A stretch of 64,000 nucleotides of DNA from Clostridia bacterium (GCA_900769475.1 CAAGGQ010000081.1:1-64000), one strand, 5' to 3'; shown: positions 32,191 to 41,730, counted from the first letter of the stretch. Numbers and translations are program-made. Notes: generated from the sequence alone by a model not told the origin.

Positions 32191-32601
32191 ATGATGCACC
32201 CTTTCGAGGAAGACATCGCTACCGATCTGGAAAGCGCGGTAGCATCGGACCGTCTTCCCGAGCTCTTAAATCAATATCTGCAAAGCTGTCGCGGCTCGGG
32301 GGATCCCAAAGAGAAGCATTCCTCCGCCACCTTTCCCAACCTTGCCGGCTTTTGCCGCTGGCTGGGATGCGGACGGGGAGAGATCGATGCCCTGCAAAAC
32401 ACCGATCCTCTGCTTTACGATCGCATCTGTACGGTGCTGGAGGATGAAGCCCTGAACTCCGAGCTTTCGGCCTCGGTCCTCACCGTGTATCTCAAGCAAC
32501 GCTTGGGCTACGGTGACACCGCATCCGCCAAGCCCTCGGTGGTTCCCGAGGAACAGCTTCAGCTGGTATTCGAGCACGACATCCTGCAGGACGGCTCCTG
32601 A
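32191..32601 (+). CDS. Terminase small subunit-like protein
   Basis: 136 residues from the ATG at 32191. AAGGAGGT ends 12 bp upstream, and the longer frame to 32044 has no ribosome site and would read through the TGGCA array. FPNLAGFCRWLGCGRGEIDAL is helix-turn-helix-like, and SELSASVLTVYLKQRLGYGD resembles the oligomerisation region of gp3-like DNA-packaging proteins. Such proteins form rings that recognise the packaging site. The stop overlaps the large-subunit ATG by one base, the expected gene order. Confidence 0.75.
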   Translation: MMHPFEEDIATDLESAVASDRLPELLNQYLQSCRGSGDPKEKHSSATFPNLAGFCRWLGCGRGEIDALQNTDPLLYDRICTVLEDEALNSELSASVLTVYLKQRLGYGDTASAKPSVVPEEQLQLVFEHDILQDGS

Positions 32602-33929
32602 TGATGATGAAGACCTCTTCCCTCTACATCAAGGGCGTTCCCAACGAGCGGCAAAAGCTCTTCTTTGCCTCCCGCGCCCGCTACACCGCCTACGGTGGAG
32701 CCCGCGGCGGGGGAAAATCCTGGGCGCTCCGCCGTAAGCTGGTGGGGCTCTGCCTTCGCTATCCCGGGATCCGCTGTTTGTTGGTTCGGCGTTCTTTGGG
32801 AGAACTGAAATCCAATCACATTCAGCCAATGCTTACAGAATACCCCGGCGTGGTGCAATACCACGAGGGAGAAAAGCAGCTCCGCTTCCCCAACGGAAGC
32901 ACGGTCGCTCTGGGCTACTGCGCGTCTGATCGGGACGTGCTCCGCTATCAAGGACAAGAATACGACGTCATCGCCATCGACGAGGCAACGCAACTGAGCG
33001 AATATCAGTTTTCGATTTTTAAGGCCTGTCTGCGCGGTGTGGGTGACGTCCCTCGTCGGATGTACCTGACCTGCAACCCCGGTGGTGTTGGTCACGGTTG
33101 GGTGCGTCGCTTGTTTGTGGATCGCGTTTACCGCCCCGACGAACGCCCCGAAGATTACTGCTTTATCCCGGCTCAGGTCTATGACAACCCGGTACTGATG
33201 AAGGCCGATCCCGACTACGTTCGGCAGTTGGAAAGTCTGCCGAAAAAAATGAAGGACGCCTGGCTCCTTGGGCGCTGGGACGTGTTTGAAGGACAGTTCT
33301 TTCCCGAATTCCAGCAGGAAAAGCACGTCTGCAGTCCCGACGAGATCCCCGAGCCTCTGCGGTATTTTGCCGCCATGGACTACGGCTTTGATATGCTTGC
33401 CGCCCTCCTGCTGGGGGTGGACCGGAACGGAGAGCTCTTCGTTTTGCGCGAGGTCTGCGTCAGCGAGTTGACCTTGCGCCGCGCCGCCGCAGAGGTGGCA
33501 AGCATGTGCCGTGGCTACCGGGTGGAATACGTGATCGCCTCCCCGGACCTTTGGAACCGACGGCAGGATACCGGCAAAAGCGGCTTTGAGATCATGCAGG
33601 CCATGGAGGGCATGCCCCCCATGATCGCCGCCGACAACCGCCGCGTGCCCGGCTGGCGGATTCTGCGGGAGTACCTCTCTCCCGCACCGGGATCTCCCGG
33701 GCTTCACGTGTGTGCCGGGTGTCAGACCCTGATCCGCTCCCTCCCCGCGCTGCTTTGCGACGCTCTGCGTCCCGAGGATGCCTCGGATTCCCCACACGAG
33801 GTCACCCACGCCCCGGAGGCCTTGCGCTACGCAGTAATGAGCCGAACCCAGGCGGCACGATCCACGGACGAGCCCGACCGCCATTTTCGCTTTCCAAAAA
33901 AGAATACGCATTTTTTTGCCTTTGATTGA
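32601..33929 (+). CDS. Phage terminase large subunit
   Basis: 442 residues. Walker A is YGGARGGGKS (31-40), Walker B DVIAIDEAT (122-130), coupling motif LTCNPGG. The RNase H-like nuclease domain carries AMDYGFD near 265, ASPDLWNRR and the C-terminal HAPEALRYAVM. All motor and nuclease motifs are intact, so the protein should be able to package DNA into a head. Length matches P22-like and related headful terminases. The ATG overlaps the small-subunit stop (TGATGATG). Confidence 0.94.
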   Translation: MMMKTSSLYIKGVPNERQKLFFASRARYTAYGGARGGGKSWALRRKLVGLCLRYPGIRCLLVRRSLGELKSNHIQPMLTEYPGVVQYHEGEKQLRFPNGSTVALGYCASDRDVLRYQGQEYDVIAIDEATQLSEYQFSIFKACLRGVGDVPRRMYLTCNPGGVGHGWVRRLFVDRVYRPDERPEDYCFIPAQVYDNPVLMKADPDYVRQLESLPKKMKDAWLLGRWDVFEGQFFPEFQQEKHVCSPDEIPEPLRYFAAMDYGFDMLAALLLGVDRNGELFVLREVCVSELTLRRAAAEVASMCRGYRVEYVIASPDLWNRRQDTGKSGFEIMQAMEGMPPMIAADNRRVPGWRILREYLSPAPGSPGLHVCAGCQTLIRSLPALLCDALRPEDASDSPHEVTHAPEALRYAVMSRTQAARSTDEPDRHFRFPKKNTHFFAFD

Positions 33930-33978
33930 TCTCTTTTTCTGTGCAAAGGGTCTTTGAAGGCAATCGAAAGGAGAATAC

Positions 33979-35697
33979 ATGTCTAAAATCAGGCCGGAAC
34001 GAGCCTATGCCAAAGTCAGCATCGCTTCCTTTGGCGGAATCAACGGGAATGCAGATCTCTGCTCCAACGCCGCGGCGGATATGCGGAACCTTCGGATCTG
34101 CACCGACGGATCCCTGGAAAAGCGCTGCGGATGGATCTCCCAATTCCAATTCAATCACACTGTGCGGGGGATCTGGCAAGGATCGCTGAAGGATGGATAC
34201 CTTCGGTTTGCGGTTGCCGGTCCCACGATCTACCGCATCGAGGACGATGACACGCTCACCTCCATTGGCACTCTGGACGCAAGCTATCAGCCCGTGCATT
34301 TCGAGCGCTACGGGGATCACCTGTATCTGTTGGACGGTACGGTGATCCGTGTTTACGATCCCGCTCTGGAGCAATTTGCGGAAGCACTGGGTTACATTCC
34401 TCTCTACGGCTACAACTGGCATCCCACCAATCTTGGGGATATCAAGGAGCCCTTGAATCTGCTTTCCCGCAAGCTTCGCGTTCACTATCTGAACACCACG
34501 GGCAATACAGTGATCAACCTTCCCTTCTTTGCCCAAAGCGTAGACCGGGTGCGTGTGAACAACAAACCCGTAATCGATTATTCCTTCCTTACCGGCAGTG
34601 ACTACCTGACGCTTTCTTCGGGAGTGATTGGCAGTACGGTGGAGGTGGCCTTCACCATCAGCGGCGAGAACGCCCTGGGACAGCAGCTTCTCCAGGCCGC
34701 CGACAGCTATTTGTATCGGGACGGAACCCGAGAAAAAATGATTCTCTTCGGCGCACCCGAGGGCTACCGTCTCTTCTGCTCCTCCGGTGTAACCACCGAG
34801 ATGCTGAACTACTGCAAGGTATTTTACCCCAACTGCGATCCCCTCTACGTTCAGCAAAATCACGCGCTGACCATTGGGGACGCAGATAATCCCATTACCG
34901 CTCTTGCCACCAACTATGATCGGATTCTGGCGTTCCACACCAACGGCGCTTGGTCGGTAAGCTTTTCCAACGACGATAGCGAGATCCTTGCCTATCCCGC
35001 CTTGAACGATCTGGGCTGCACCGCAAAGGGAGCCGCGCTCACTTTTGGAAACGACATCGTGGTGGTAAATCAAAGCGGCGTGTGTCGGCTCCACTCCACC
35101 GCCTCGGATCCCGATAGCTTTGCCGTCACCAATCTTTCGGAAAAGATCGCCGGAAAGCTGAGCGTTGGACTGAAGGAAAGTGCTTGCCTCTACTGGGATC
35201 CGGTGCTGCAGGAGCTGTGGGTACGAGATACCTCCGAGCCCGAGGATGGGCTGGTTTGGATCTGGAACGCCTCGTTGAAGGAATGGTACAGCTTTGACGG
35301 AATTTTTGCCTCTTTCTTCTTTTCTCTCAATGGGAAGATCGCCTTTGCGGCAGACCATCGGATCTGCGTTTTTTCCTCCGCGCAGTACACCGATAACGGA
35401 AAAGCCTACGAGACCTATTACCAAAGCGGATACTTGAGCTTCGCTCATCCCGAGGCCGTCAAGCGCTCGCTTCGCGCTTCCCTTTGTGTCAAAAACAACC
35501 GCTCTCAGCTGACTCTGACCGTGATTACCGAAAACGACGTGCGGCAAACGCAATTCTGGGGGACCTCCGCCGCCCATCCCTGCCACTTGGACCGCCGATT
35601 TGCCCTGGGAAGGTTCCGTTTCTTCTCCTACCGTCTTTCCTGCACGGGAGATACGGGACTCCGGGTGTTTATGGCAAACTTCTTTACCAATCTTTAA
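33979..35697 (+). CDS. Phage propeller-like connector/stabilisation protein (P22 gp10-like candidate)
   Basis: 572 residues with GAAAGGAG before the ATG. It begins SFGGINGNADLCSNAAADMRN, then LRICTDGSLEKRCGW, a start common to phage tail-hub or stabilisation proteins. The rest is beta-rich with repeated blade-like segments (GYLRFAVAGPTIYRI, DHLYLLDGTVIRVY, DRILAFHTNGAWSVSF, GLVWIWNASLKEWYSF). In P22, gp10 seals the portal after packaging. Here the gene lies between terminase and portal, which is not the P22 order. A structure prediction is needed to confirm the fold. Confidence 0.6.
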   Translation: MSKIRPERAYAKVSIASFGGINGNADLCSNAAADMRNLRICTDGSLEKRCGWISQFQFNHTVRGIWQGSLKDGYLRFAVAGPTIYRIEDDDTLTSIGTLDASYQPVHFERYGDHLYLLDGTVIRVYDPALEQFAEALGYIPLYGYNWHPTNLGDIKEPLNLLSRKLRVHYLNTTGNTVINLPFFAQSVDRVRVNNKPVIDYSFLTGSDYLTLSSGVIGSTVEVAFTISGENALGQQLLQAADSYLYRDGTREKMILFGAPEGYRLFCSSGVTTEMLNYCKVFYPNCDPLYVQQNHALTIGDADNPITALATNYDRILAFHTNGAWSVSFSNDDSEILAYPALNDLGCTAKGAALTFGNDIVVVNQSGVCRLHSTASDPDSFAVTNLSEKIAGKLSVGLKESACLYWDPVLQELWVRDTSEPEDGLVWIWNASLKEWYSFDGIFASFFFSLNGKIAFAADHRICVFSSAQYTDNGKAYETYYQSGYLSFAHPEAVKRSLRASLCVKNNRSQLTLTVITENDVRQTQFWGTSAAHPCHLDRRFALGRFRFFSYRLSCTGDTGLRVFMANFFTNL

Positions 35698-35709
35698 GAA
35701 AGGAGCAAT

Positions 35710-37254
35710 ATGAATATTTCGACTACCAAAGCATGGCAGCAATACGAGGCCGGCAAGGAATACAACCGCCGCATCGGATTGTACGAAACCATGCGAAGAA
35801 ACGAACGCTTCTACCGCGGAGATCAATGGAAAGACAGTCACTCGGAGCTCCCGCATCCAGTGTTCAATCTGACGCGACGCATTACCGACTATCTGGTTTG
35901 CGCTGTGGCACCGCAAAATCTTTCCATTACCTACACCGATGAAAAGCTCCCCTTTCTGGACAACGCCCAGGTAAGAGCAACGGTGCTGAACGGACTTTCC
36001 CTCCTGGGAAAGAACGCCTCCTACCGATGGAAGCAAAACAAAATGAACATGCAGGCCTACCAGGCTCTGCTGGATGCCGCCATCTCCGGCGACGGCGTCT
36101 TTTACTGCTGGTGGGACGGCTCGGTAGATCACGGACAGCCCTTCCTGGGGGACATCCGCACCGATCTGATCGATACCTCCAACTTCTTTGTTGCCGACGT
36201 CAACCGTGCCGACGTTCAGTCCCAGGATTACATCCTTCTCTCGGGACGAGCCACGGTGGAATCTCTTCGCCGCGAGGCTCGCAACGCGGGTATGGCCGAG
36301 AGTGAGGTGGAAAAGATCGTTGGAGACAACAATTTTGAACCCGCCTCCGGAGATCTTTCCACCACCGAGCTTCCCGGAAGTAACAAAGCCACCTACCTGA
36401 TCTGCTTCTATCGGGAGGATGGAGAGGTCATCTTTGAAAAATCCACGCGCAATGCCGTGATCCGCCGTGTGCGCACCGGACTCAAGTACTACCCCGTGGC
36501 CTATTTTAACTGGTACCGTACCAAAAACAGCTTCCACGGCTCCTCCCCCGTCAGCGATCTGATTGCCAATCAGAAGTACATCAATACCGCCTACGCTATG
36601 GCCATGAAGCACATGAGCGACACGGCCTTCTCCAAAATCATCTACGATAAATCCCGGATCCCCGAATGGACCAACGAGGTGGGCGAAGCCATTGCTGCTG
36701 TGGGTGGCGGAAGCGTTTCCGACGCAGTATCGGTGGTAGGAGTGGGCGATATGCAGGAGGGTTACCTGGATCTGATCACCAACGTGATCGAAACCACCAA
36801 GGATATGATGGGCGCTACCGAATCAGCGCTTGGCGATGAAAGAGCACAAAATACCAGTGCGATCCTGGCACTTCAAAAAGCATCTCAGCTTTCCCTGGCA
36901 CAAGTGCGGGCCAATTTCTGCCAATGCATCGGTGAGCTGGCTCTCATCTGGGCCGATATGCTCTGCACTTACTGCCCCAAGGACCGCCTGCTGGCCTTTT
37001 GCGAGAAAGACGAGCTCCTAGCCGCGCACCTCAACTACACCCTTTTGCGCAAGGAGCTTCTGCGTTCTACGGTGGAGATTGAGGACGTTGGTCAGTTGAC
37101 CCCCACCTCCACGGTATCAGTGCTTAACAAGCTTTTGGACAGCGGCGAGCTGACTACCGCGGAGTATCTTCGCCTGCTTCCCCCCGGCACGGTCATGGAC
37201 CGGGAGCGGCTGATCCATACCATTCAACAGAAAGGAGCGTCAAGCAATGAATGA
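35710..37254 (+). CDS. Phage portal protein
   Basis: 514 residues, AAAGGAG before the ATG. RRIGLYETMRRNERFYRGDQW and LPHPVFNLTRRITDYLV at the N-terminus are typical of podovirus-type portals. YFNWYRTKNSFHGSSPVSDLIANQKYINTAYAM marks the core, and TKDMMGATESALGDERAQNTSAILAL is the wing-stem region. It would form the dodecameric DNA channel of the capsid. Uninterrupted and of normal length. The 3' end overlaps the scaffold gene by 8 bp. Confidence 0.88.
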   Translation: MNISTTKAWQQYEAGKEYNRRIGLYETMRRNERFYRGDQWKDSHSELPHPVFNLTRRITDYLVCAVAPQNLSITYTDEKLPFLDNAQVRATVLNGLSLLGKNASYRWKQNKMNMQAYQALLDAAISGDGVFYCWWDGSVDHGQPFLGDIRTDLIDTSNFFVADVNRADVQSQDYILLSGRATVESLRREARNAGMAESEVEKIVGDNNFEPASGDLSTTELPGSNKATYLICFYREDGEVIFEKSTRNAVIRRVRTGLKYYPVAYFNWYRTKNSFHGSSPVSDLIANQKYINTAYAMAMKHMSDTAFSKIIYDKSRIPEWTNEVGEAIAAVGGGSVSDAVSVVGVGDMQEGYLDLITNVIETTKDMMGATESALGDERAQNTSAILALQKASQLSLAQVRANFCQCIGELALIWADMLCTYCPKDRLLAFCEKDELLAAHLNYTLLRKELLRSTVEIEDVGQLTPTSTVSVLNKLLDSGELTTAEYLRLLPPGTVMDRERLIHTIQQKGASSNE

Positions 37255-37903
37255 AGAACTGTATTCGACATCTCAAAACCCGCTGGATGCAGATGGGAGC
37301 GATCCGGTACCGACAGATGCTTCGGGCACTGCGGAAACGGAGCCGCTTCTCCCATCGGAACCGGCGGTAGACGAAAGGAGTGATACCGATGAAGAAAGGA
37401 GTGACTCAGTTGAAGAAGCTGTTGCAACAGATCCTGAAGATCCTCTTCTTTTTGCGAATCCCGGTGAAGGCTCTGATCCTGACCCTGGATCTGATCCGGA
37501 ACAAGGTTCGCCGTCCGGAATGGACGAGTTGCGAAGCGAACTGAAACGGCTGCAAGAAGAGATCAGCAAACGGGACGCCCTCCTCTCCCGCATGGGAAGA
37601 GAGTGTGAGGAATTTGGGCTCCTCTATCCCAACGTAGCCTTCTCTGCCCTTCCCGACAGCGTTTGGGAGGACGTGCGCCACGGAATCCCCCTGGCGGCCG
37701 CCTACGCCCTGGCGGAGCGGCGCAGATTGCAAACAGCGCAAGCCGCGCAAAGCAGCAATCAGCAAAACGCGGTACGTTCCACCGGCGCTCTGGAGGGTAC
37801 CGATCCCGATTATTTCTCCCCCGCGGAGGTTCGAGCAATGAACCAAAGCGAGGTCCGCGCAAACTATCACAAAATCATGCAATCCATGCAAAAATGGAGA
37901 TAA
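37247..37903 (+). CDS. Capsid scaffold protein
   Basis: 218 residues. The first 90 are acidic and low-complexity (Asp/Glu/Pro/Ser), followed by a coiled coil (MDELRSELKRLQEEISKRDALLSRM). The C-terminus YFSPAEVRAMNQSEVRANYHKIM resembles the helix-turn-helix by which scaffolds bind coat protein. Position between portal and capsid is that of a scaffold. No protease motif, so removal would be P22-like rather than by cleavage (inference). AAAGGAG lies upstream within the portal 3' end. Confidence 0.7.
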   Translation: MNEELYSTSQNPLDADGSDPVPTDASGTAETEPLLPSEPAVDERSDTDEERSDSVEEAVATDPEDPLLFANPGEGSDPDPGSDPEQGSPSGMDELRSELKRLQEEISKRDALLSRMGRECEEFGLLYPNVAFSALPDSVWEDVRHGIPLAAAYALAERRRLQTAQAAQSSNQQNAVRSTGALEGTDPDYFSPAEVRAMNQSEVRANYHKIMQSMQKWR

Positions 37904-37941
37904 CAAACATCAAAACCAAACAAAGAAAGGATTTATGAATT

Positions 37942-38781
37942 ATGGCTATTACTAATTTTATTCCCACCGTATGGAGCGAAAACCTCTACCAGGCTCTGGA
38001 CAAGCAGTACATTGCCGTTGCAAACTGCAACCGCGAATTTGAGGGCGACATCCGCGAAAAAGGAAACGTGGTAAAGATCTGCGGCATTGGCGACATCAGC
38101 GTTTCGGACTACCTCAAGGGCTCCAATATGACCGCCCCCGAGGCACTCTCCGATACCGTTCGCGAGCTGCACATCAACCAGGCAAAGTACTTCAATTTCC
38201 AGATCGATGACATCGACCGCACCCAGGCAACGCCCCAGCTCATGGCTCTTGCCATGAAAAACGCCGCCAGCGCTCTGGCAAACGCCGCCGACCGCTACGT
38301 TTACAATCTCTACGATCAGGCAGGTCTGACGAAGGACATCACCATCGATAACGGCGATGAGGTCATCAATCATCTCATCGATGCGCGTACCCACCTGATG
38401 GAAAAGAACGTGAGCGACCCCAAAGATATCATCATTGAGGTTTCTCCCGCCGTGGCCTCCCTGATCATGAAGGCCAAGATCAACCTGGCCAGCGATAACA
38501 CTGACACTCTGGAGAACGGTTGTATTGGCAACGTGGGCGGCTGCAAGGTATTCGTTTCCAATAACATTGTTCAGGAAGAGGACGAGGACGGCATGATCCA
38601 CAACTGCATCGTGCGTACCAAGCGTGCCATCGCCTTTGCCGAGCAGCTCTCCGAGATCGAGGCATACCGTCCCGAGCTTCGCTTTGCCGACGCAGTAAAG
38701 GGCCTGCATCTCTACGGTGCCAAGGTGGTATATCCCGAGGAAATGGTAACCCTTTGCCTGACGCTGCCCACCGTAGCGTAA
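37942..38781 (+). CDS. Major capsid protein (HK97-fold candidate)
   Basis: 279 residues, AAAGGAT before the ATG. MAITNFIPTVWSENLYQALDKQ and REFEGDIREKGNVVKICGIGDISVSDY are typical of coat proteins with an N-arm. INQAKYFNFQIDDIDRTQA follows, then NLYDQAG and VSPAVASLIMKAKI, VGGCKVFVSNNI, and the C-terminal RPELRFADAVKGLHLYGAKVVYPEEMV. That last segment, with the ‘LYGAKVV’ strand, recurs in capsid families. Length is at the small end of the family. It lies directly after the scaffold, as expected. Confidence 0.85.
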   Translation: MAITNFIPTVWSENLYQALDKQYIAVANCNREFEGDIREKGNVVKICGIGDISVSDYLKGSNMTAPEALSDTVRELHINQAKYFNFQIDDIDRTQATPQLMALAMKNAASALANAADRYVYNLYDQAGLTKDITIDNGDEVINHLIDARTHLMEKNVSDPKDIIIEVSPAVASLIMKAKINLASDNTDTLENGCIGNVGGCKVFVSNNIVQEEDEDGMIHNCIVRTKRAIAFAEQLSEIEAYRPELRFADAVKGLHLYGAKVVYPEEMVTLCLTLPTVA

Positions 38782-38799
38782 GGAGATTGAGAGATCCCC

Positions 38800-39195
38800 A
38801 TGACCTGCCGCGAGCTATACGAAGCAGCTCTACGATTGGTATGTGAGAACGCGGATCACGGTGACGTATCCGATTACGAGGATCGGGCCGGCTATATCCT
38901 TGCCACCGCCGTAACGCAGTGTGCACCTCTGGATGCGGCCTATCGAAAGGCCAACCGCCTCACGCCCTCCACCCCCTTTGCCGGGGTGTGGATCGACCTG
39001 GCGGAGGACTTCCCCTTGTGTGACGTCTTCTCTCCCGCCGTGCTTCACTACCTTTGTGCGATGCTGGTGATGGACGAGAATGAATCCATGAGCGATACCT
39101 TCTTTGAAAAATACACCGACACCATCGCGGCGATCCAGGCTTCCTGTCCCATGGTAAGCGAAGCCATTACGGATTACTACAACGAGCTGATCTAA
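38800..39195 (+). CDS. Putative head-tail adaptor / head completion protein
   Basis: 131 residues. Helical, acidic, and positioned right after the capsid gene, where gp4- or gp6-like adaptor proteins are encoded. MTCRELYEAALRLV, DYEDRAGYILATAVTQC and FSPAVLHYLCAMLVMDENE are visible. The fold cannot be assigned with certainty from sequence. It is the last gene before a hairpin at 39208-39245, so the cassette has no tail tube, tail fibre or lysis genes behind it. Confidence 0.5.
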   Translation: MTCRELYEAALRLVCENADHGDVSDYEDRAGYILATAVTQCAPLDAAYRKANRLTPSTPFAGVWIDLAEDFPLCDVFSPAVLHYLCAMLVMDENESMSDTFFEKYTDTIAAIQASCPMVSEAITDYYNELI

Positions 39196-39207
39196 CCCTA
39201 CTTTTTT

Positions 39208-39245
39208 GGGGGAGCCTCTGTCGCATCTGCGGCAGGGACTCCCCC
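39208..39245 (+). terminator. Hairpin terminator of the capsid cassette
   Basis: GGGGGAG (39208-39214) pairs with CTCCCCC (39239-39245), with an inner CTGTCGC/GCGGCAG stem, followed by TCTTGTGTTT. It separates the cassette from the convergent spoIIE gene. Confidence 0.7.
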
Positions 39246-39261
39246 TCTTGTGTTTATGCAC

Positions 39262-41730
39262 TTATCCCGCGCGCTCCTCCAGGATTCGCAGAGCCACCGC
39301 GGAGCAATCGTCGTGGCCCTCCACCTCCGAGGCGTGAAGACAGATACGATAGACCAGCTCCTCGGGTGTCTGCTCCCCGGCGTCGGCCAAAAAGGTGGGC
39401 AACCAGGCGTCCTCCTCCCCGGCCTCCTGCAAGATGCCATCGCTGACCATCACCACCGTGTCCCCGGGCTGGAGGAGAAAAGTAGTTTCCCGCATCTCCA
39501 CGCCGGGCAGAATTCCAATGGGGGCGGTGCCCATCTGCAAGCGATGCACGGCGCCTCCGCGAATAATGAAGCTGGGGGCAGCGCCCCCCTTGAAGAAGGT
39601 TGCCTGTGCCGTTACCAGATCCAGCTCCAGCAGATCCACGGTGGAGGAGCATTCCCTCACACTTCCCACTTCCCGGGAACAAATCAGATTATTCAGCATG
39701 CGCAAAGAGGTACCTGCCCGATTCCCTGCCCGAAGCATCTTTTCTAAGAAGACCGAGCACAAATTGGAGGTAAAGGCCGCCTCGGTTCCACTTCCCATGC
39801 CGTCGCTGATGAGGGCGTAAAAATAATCCTTTTTGTTGGAGAACAGATTGACCGTATCCCCGCTGATCCCCCCATCGGCCGAAACGTTGTTCCGTGCCCC
39901 GAGGACCGAGATCCTGCGCCTGGCCTGGAGGGTCATGGTACTCACGTTGTTCTCCACCTCAAAGGTGGGACGTCCCAGGGAAAGACCGCACATCTCCCCC
40001 AGATCGCTCCGCAAGGTCTCCACCGTGACCTTGGCTTGATCGATACAAACGTCTCGCAGAAGGATCCGACGGCGGCGATTTCCATACACCGTAACGCTTC
40101 CCGTGCCGATACCAGCATCCCGCAGGTATTCCCCGATCCTCCGCTCGGCCTCCTCGTCAAAGCGGTATTCCCCATCGTCCTCCTCCAGAGCGTCATTGAT
40201 GATCTTGGCCGTAGCCTCGTAGTCCATGGCGAAGATCTCGGTGCGGTTGTTGTCCAGCATCTCCCCGGTCAGGCGGGCGCAATCCCGATTGATCTTTTCC
40301 AGGATCTGCTCGGCGGCCTCGCACCGACGGAGAAGAGCCTCCGACATCTGCTCCCGCTCCACCCGTCCCCGGGTATGCAACCGGGAGATCAGCAGATTGA
40401 CCGTGTTCAACGTAGCCGAATATTCCAGTCCCCAGCAAATGCTTTTGTTGGGGCAATCACAGCAGTACGCATCAAAGGAAGCGTCACAGATCCGCCGCAG
40501 ATCCAGTGTTCCCGGACGGCGAAATCGGTCGCTGAGGTTGTAAAACACCTCGGAAAGTGAAGAAAACGCCTCGGAGATCCCGCGGAATCGTTCGTTGGCG
40601 TCCTGATGCCGCTGATTGGAAACCGGAGGCTTGGGAGTATTCTCGGCCGCATCCGCTGAAGGTTTTTCCCGGGTTTCCATCCTTCGAACAAGAGAAAAGA
40701 TCATGCCCGCAAAAAGTCCCGTGGGTAAAAAGGTCCATACCGCGCCGAATCCTCCCACGTACACCGCCCAGGCCAGCATGGAAAATATCGCGGTCACCAT
40801 CCCGGCACCGGCGTAATCCTTCCTTTTGGAGAGTCCGCAAAGGAGAGCGGCCAGCAAAAAGGAGGGAGCGTACAGAACCTGATACACCGCTCCCATCAAA
40901 ATTCCTCCCAAAGCCCCCGTAACCGTGCCGTAGCGATGGCAGAGTAAAAAGGTGAAGAGCACCCCAAGAATCACCGCCAGAGAAATGCCCCAGAGCTCGG
41001 TCTCCCGTGCCGCCCAAATCAGCGAGGCGGCCAACAAAAGCAGAGCGGCGCGCTGCAGGAGCCAATGTCTTTGCGGATCCCGCACCAAAGAATACACGAG
41101 AATGGCCAGAGGGGTGACGGCCAGGGAAAACAGGGCGGCAAACAGATCGTAGTACAAAAAACCTCCCGCAATGATGCGATACAGGCAGAGCAGGAGCACC
41201 GCCACCTCCCCCAGGCAAATACGAAGACGCAAGGAGGGATGCAGAGCGAGGCGAATCTCCTTCCCCAAGAGGCAAATTCCTTCCCACAGCGAGGCGGGCA
41301 TGGGACGATCCTCCCCGGCAGGGGCAGGCTCGACATCTTCCCCATTCTTTCGCTCAATGCCCAACTTTTTTTGCAAGGCCTCGGGAAGCTCCACCTGCCC
41401 CTGGGACGGATCCCACAGCCATTGCACAGCCAGGCGGATCAATCCCACGGCCAGATACACGCAAACGTACATCACCGGCATTTGCAGATCGGTGAGCGCC
41501 GCGCACAAAAGTCCCAGCAGAATGGAAACCACCTGCCCACGGGCGGCACACAGCAACGCCAGCCCCAGGGGCTGCGTTTCAAACAGCAGAGTCGCTCGCC
41601 CCAACAGATAGGCGGCTCCCAGCCAGATCAGCTCCCGCAGGAGAATGGTCAGCCACCGTTTTCCCGTCCATATTCCGCCGCGGTCTCCCACAGCAATCTT
41701 TTTTCTTTGCTCCTTGACCTGCTCTTGCAT
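39262..41730 (-). CDS. spoIIE: Stage II sporulation protein E
   Basis: 822 residues from the ATG at 41730 (AAAGGA 5 bp upstream); B. subtilis SpoIIE is about the same length. Residues about 25-320 hold around ten membrane segments. A central cytoplasmic region contains Cys pairs (CDASFDAYCCDCPNKSICWG). The C-terminal PP2C phosphatase has LISDGMGSG, GGAAPSFIIRGG, TVVMVSDGI and HDDCSAVALRI. SpoIIE dephosphorylates SpoIIAA to release sigma-F in the forespore and takes part in polar division. It shows that this organism is, or recently was, a spore-former. Confidence 0.95.
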   Translation of the reverse strand: MQEQVKEQRKKIAVGDRGGIWTGKRWLTILLRELIWLGAAYLLGRATLLFETQPLGLALLCAARGQVVSILLGLLCAALTDLQMPVMYVCVYLAVGLIRLAVQWLWDPSQGQVELPEALQKKLGIERKNGEDVEPAPAGEDRPMPASLWEGICLLGKEIRLALHPSLRLRICLGEVAVLLLCLYRIIAGGFLYYDLFAALFSLAVTPLAILVYSLVRDPQRHWLLQRAALLLLAASLIWAARETELWGISLAVILGVLFTFLLCHRYGTVTGALGGILMGAVYQVLYAPSFLLAALLCGLSKRKDYAGAGMVTAIFSMLAWAVYVGGFGAVWTFLPTGLFAGMIFSLVRRMETREKPSADAAENTPKPPVSNQRHQDANERFRGISEAFSSLSEVFYNLSDRFRRPGTLDLRRICDASFDAYCCDCPNKSICWGLEYSATLNTVNLLISRLHTRGRVEREQMSEALLRRCEAAEQILEKINRDCARLTGEMLDNNRTEIFAMDYEATAKIINDALEEDDGEYRFDEEAERRIGEYLRDAGIGTGSVTVYGNRRRRILLRDVCIDQAKVTVETLRSDLGEMCGLSLGRPTFEVENNVSTMTLQARRRISVLGARNNVSADGGISGDTVNLFSNKKDYFYALISDGMGSGTEAAFTSNLCSVFLEKMLRAGNRAGTSLRMLNNLICSREVGSVRECSSTVDLLELDLVTAQATFFKGGAAPSFIIRGGAVHRLQMGTAPIGILPGVEMRETTFLLQPGDTVVMVSDGILQEAGEEDAWLPTFLADAGEQTPEELVYRICLHASEVEGHDDCSAVALRILEERAG

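Noticed and set aside
33802..36612. A 936-codon open frame on the minus strand
   Set aside because: Antisense to terminase, connector and portal genes, with no start signal and no recognisable domain. The sense genes have clear motifs.
32191..39195. A complete prophage
   Set aside because: I found no integrase, repressor-replication block, tail tube, tail fibre, holin or endolysin in or near the cassette, and no att-like direct repeats at its borders by eye.
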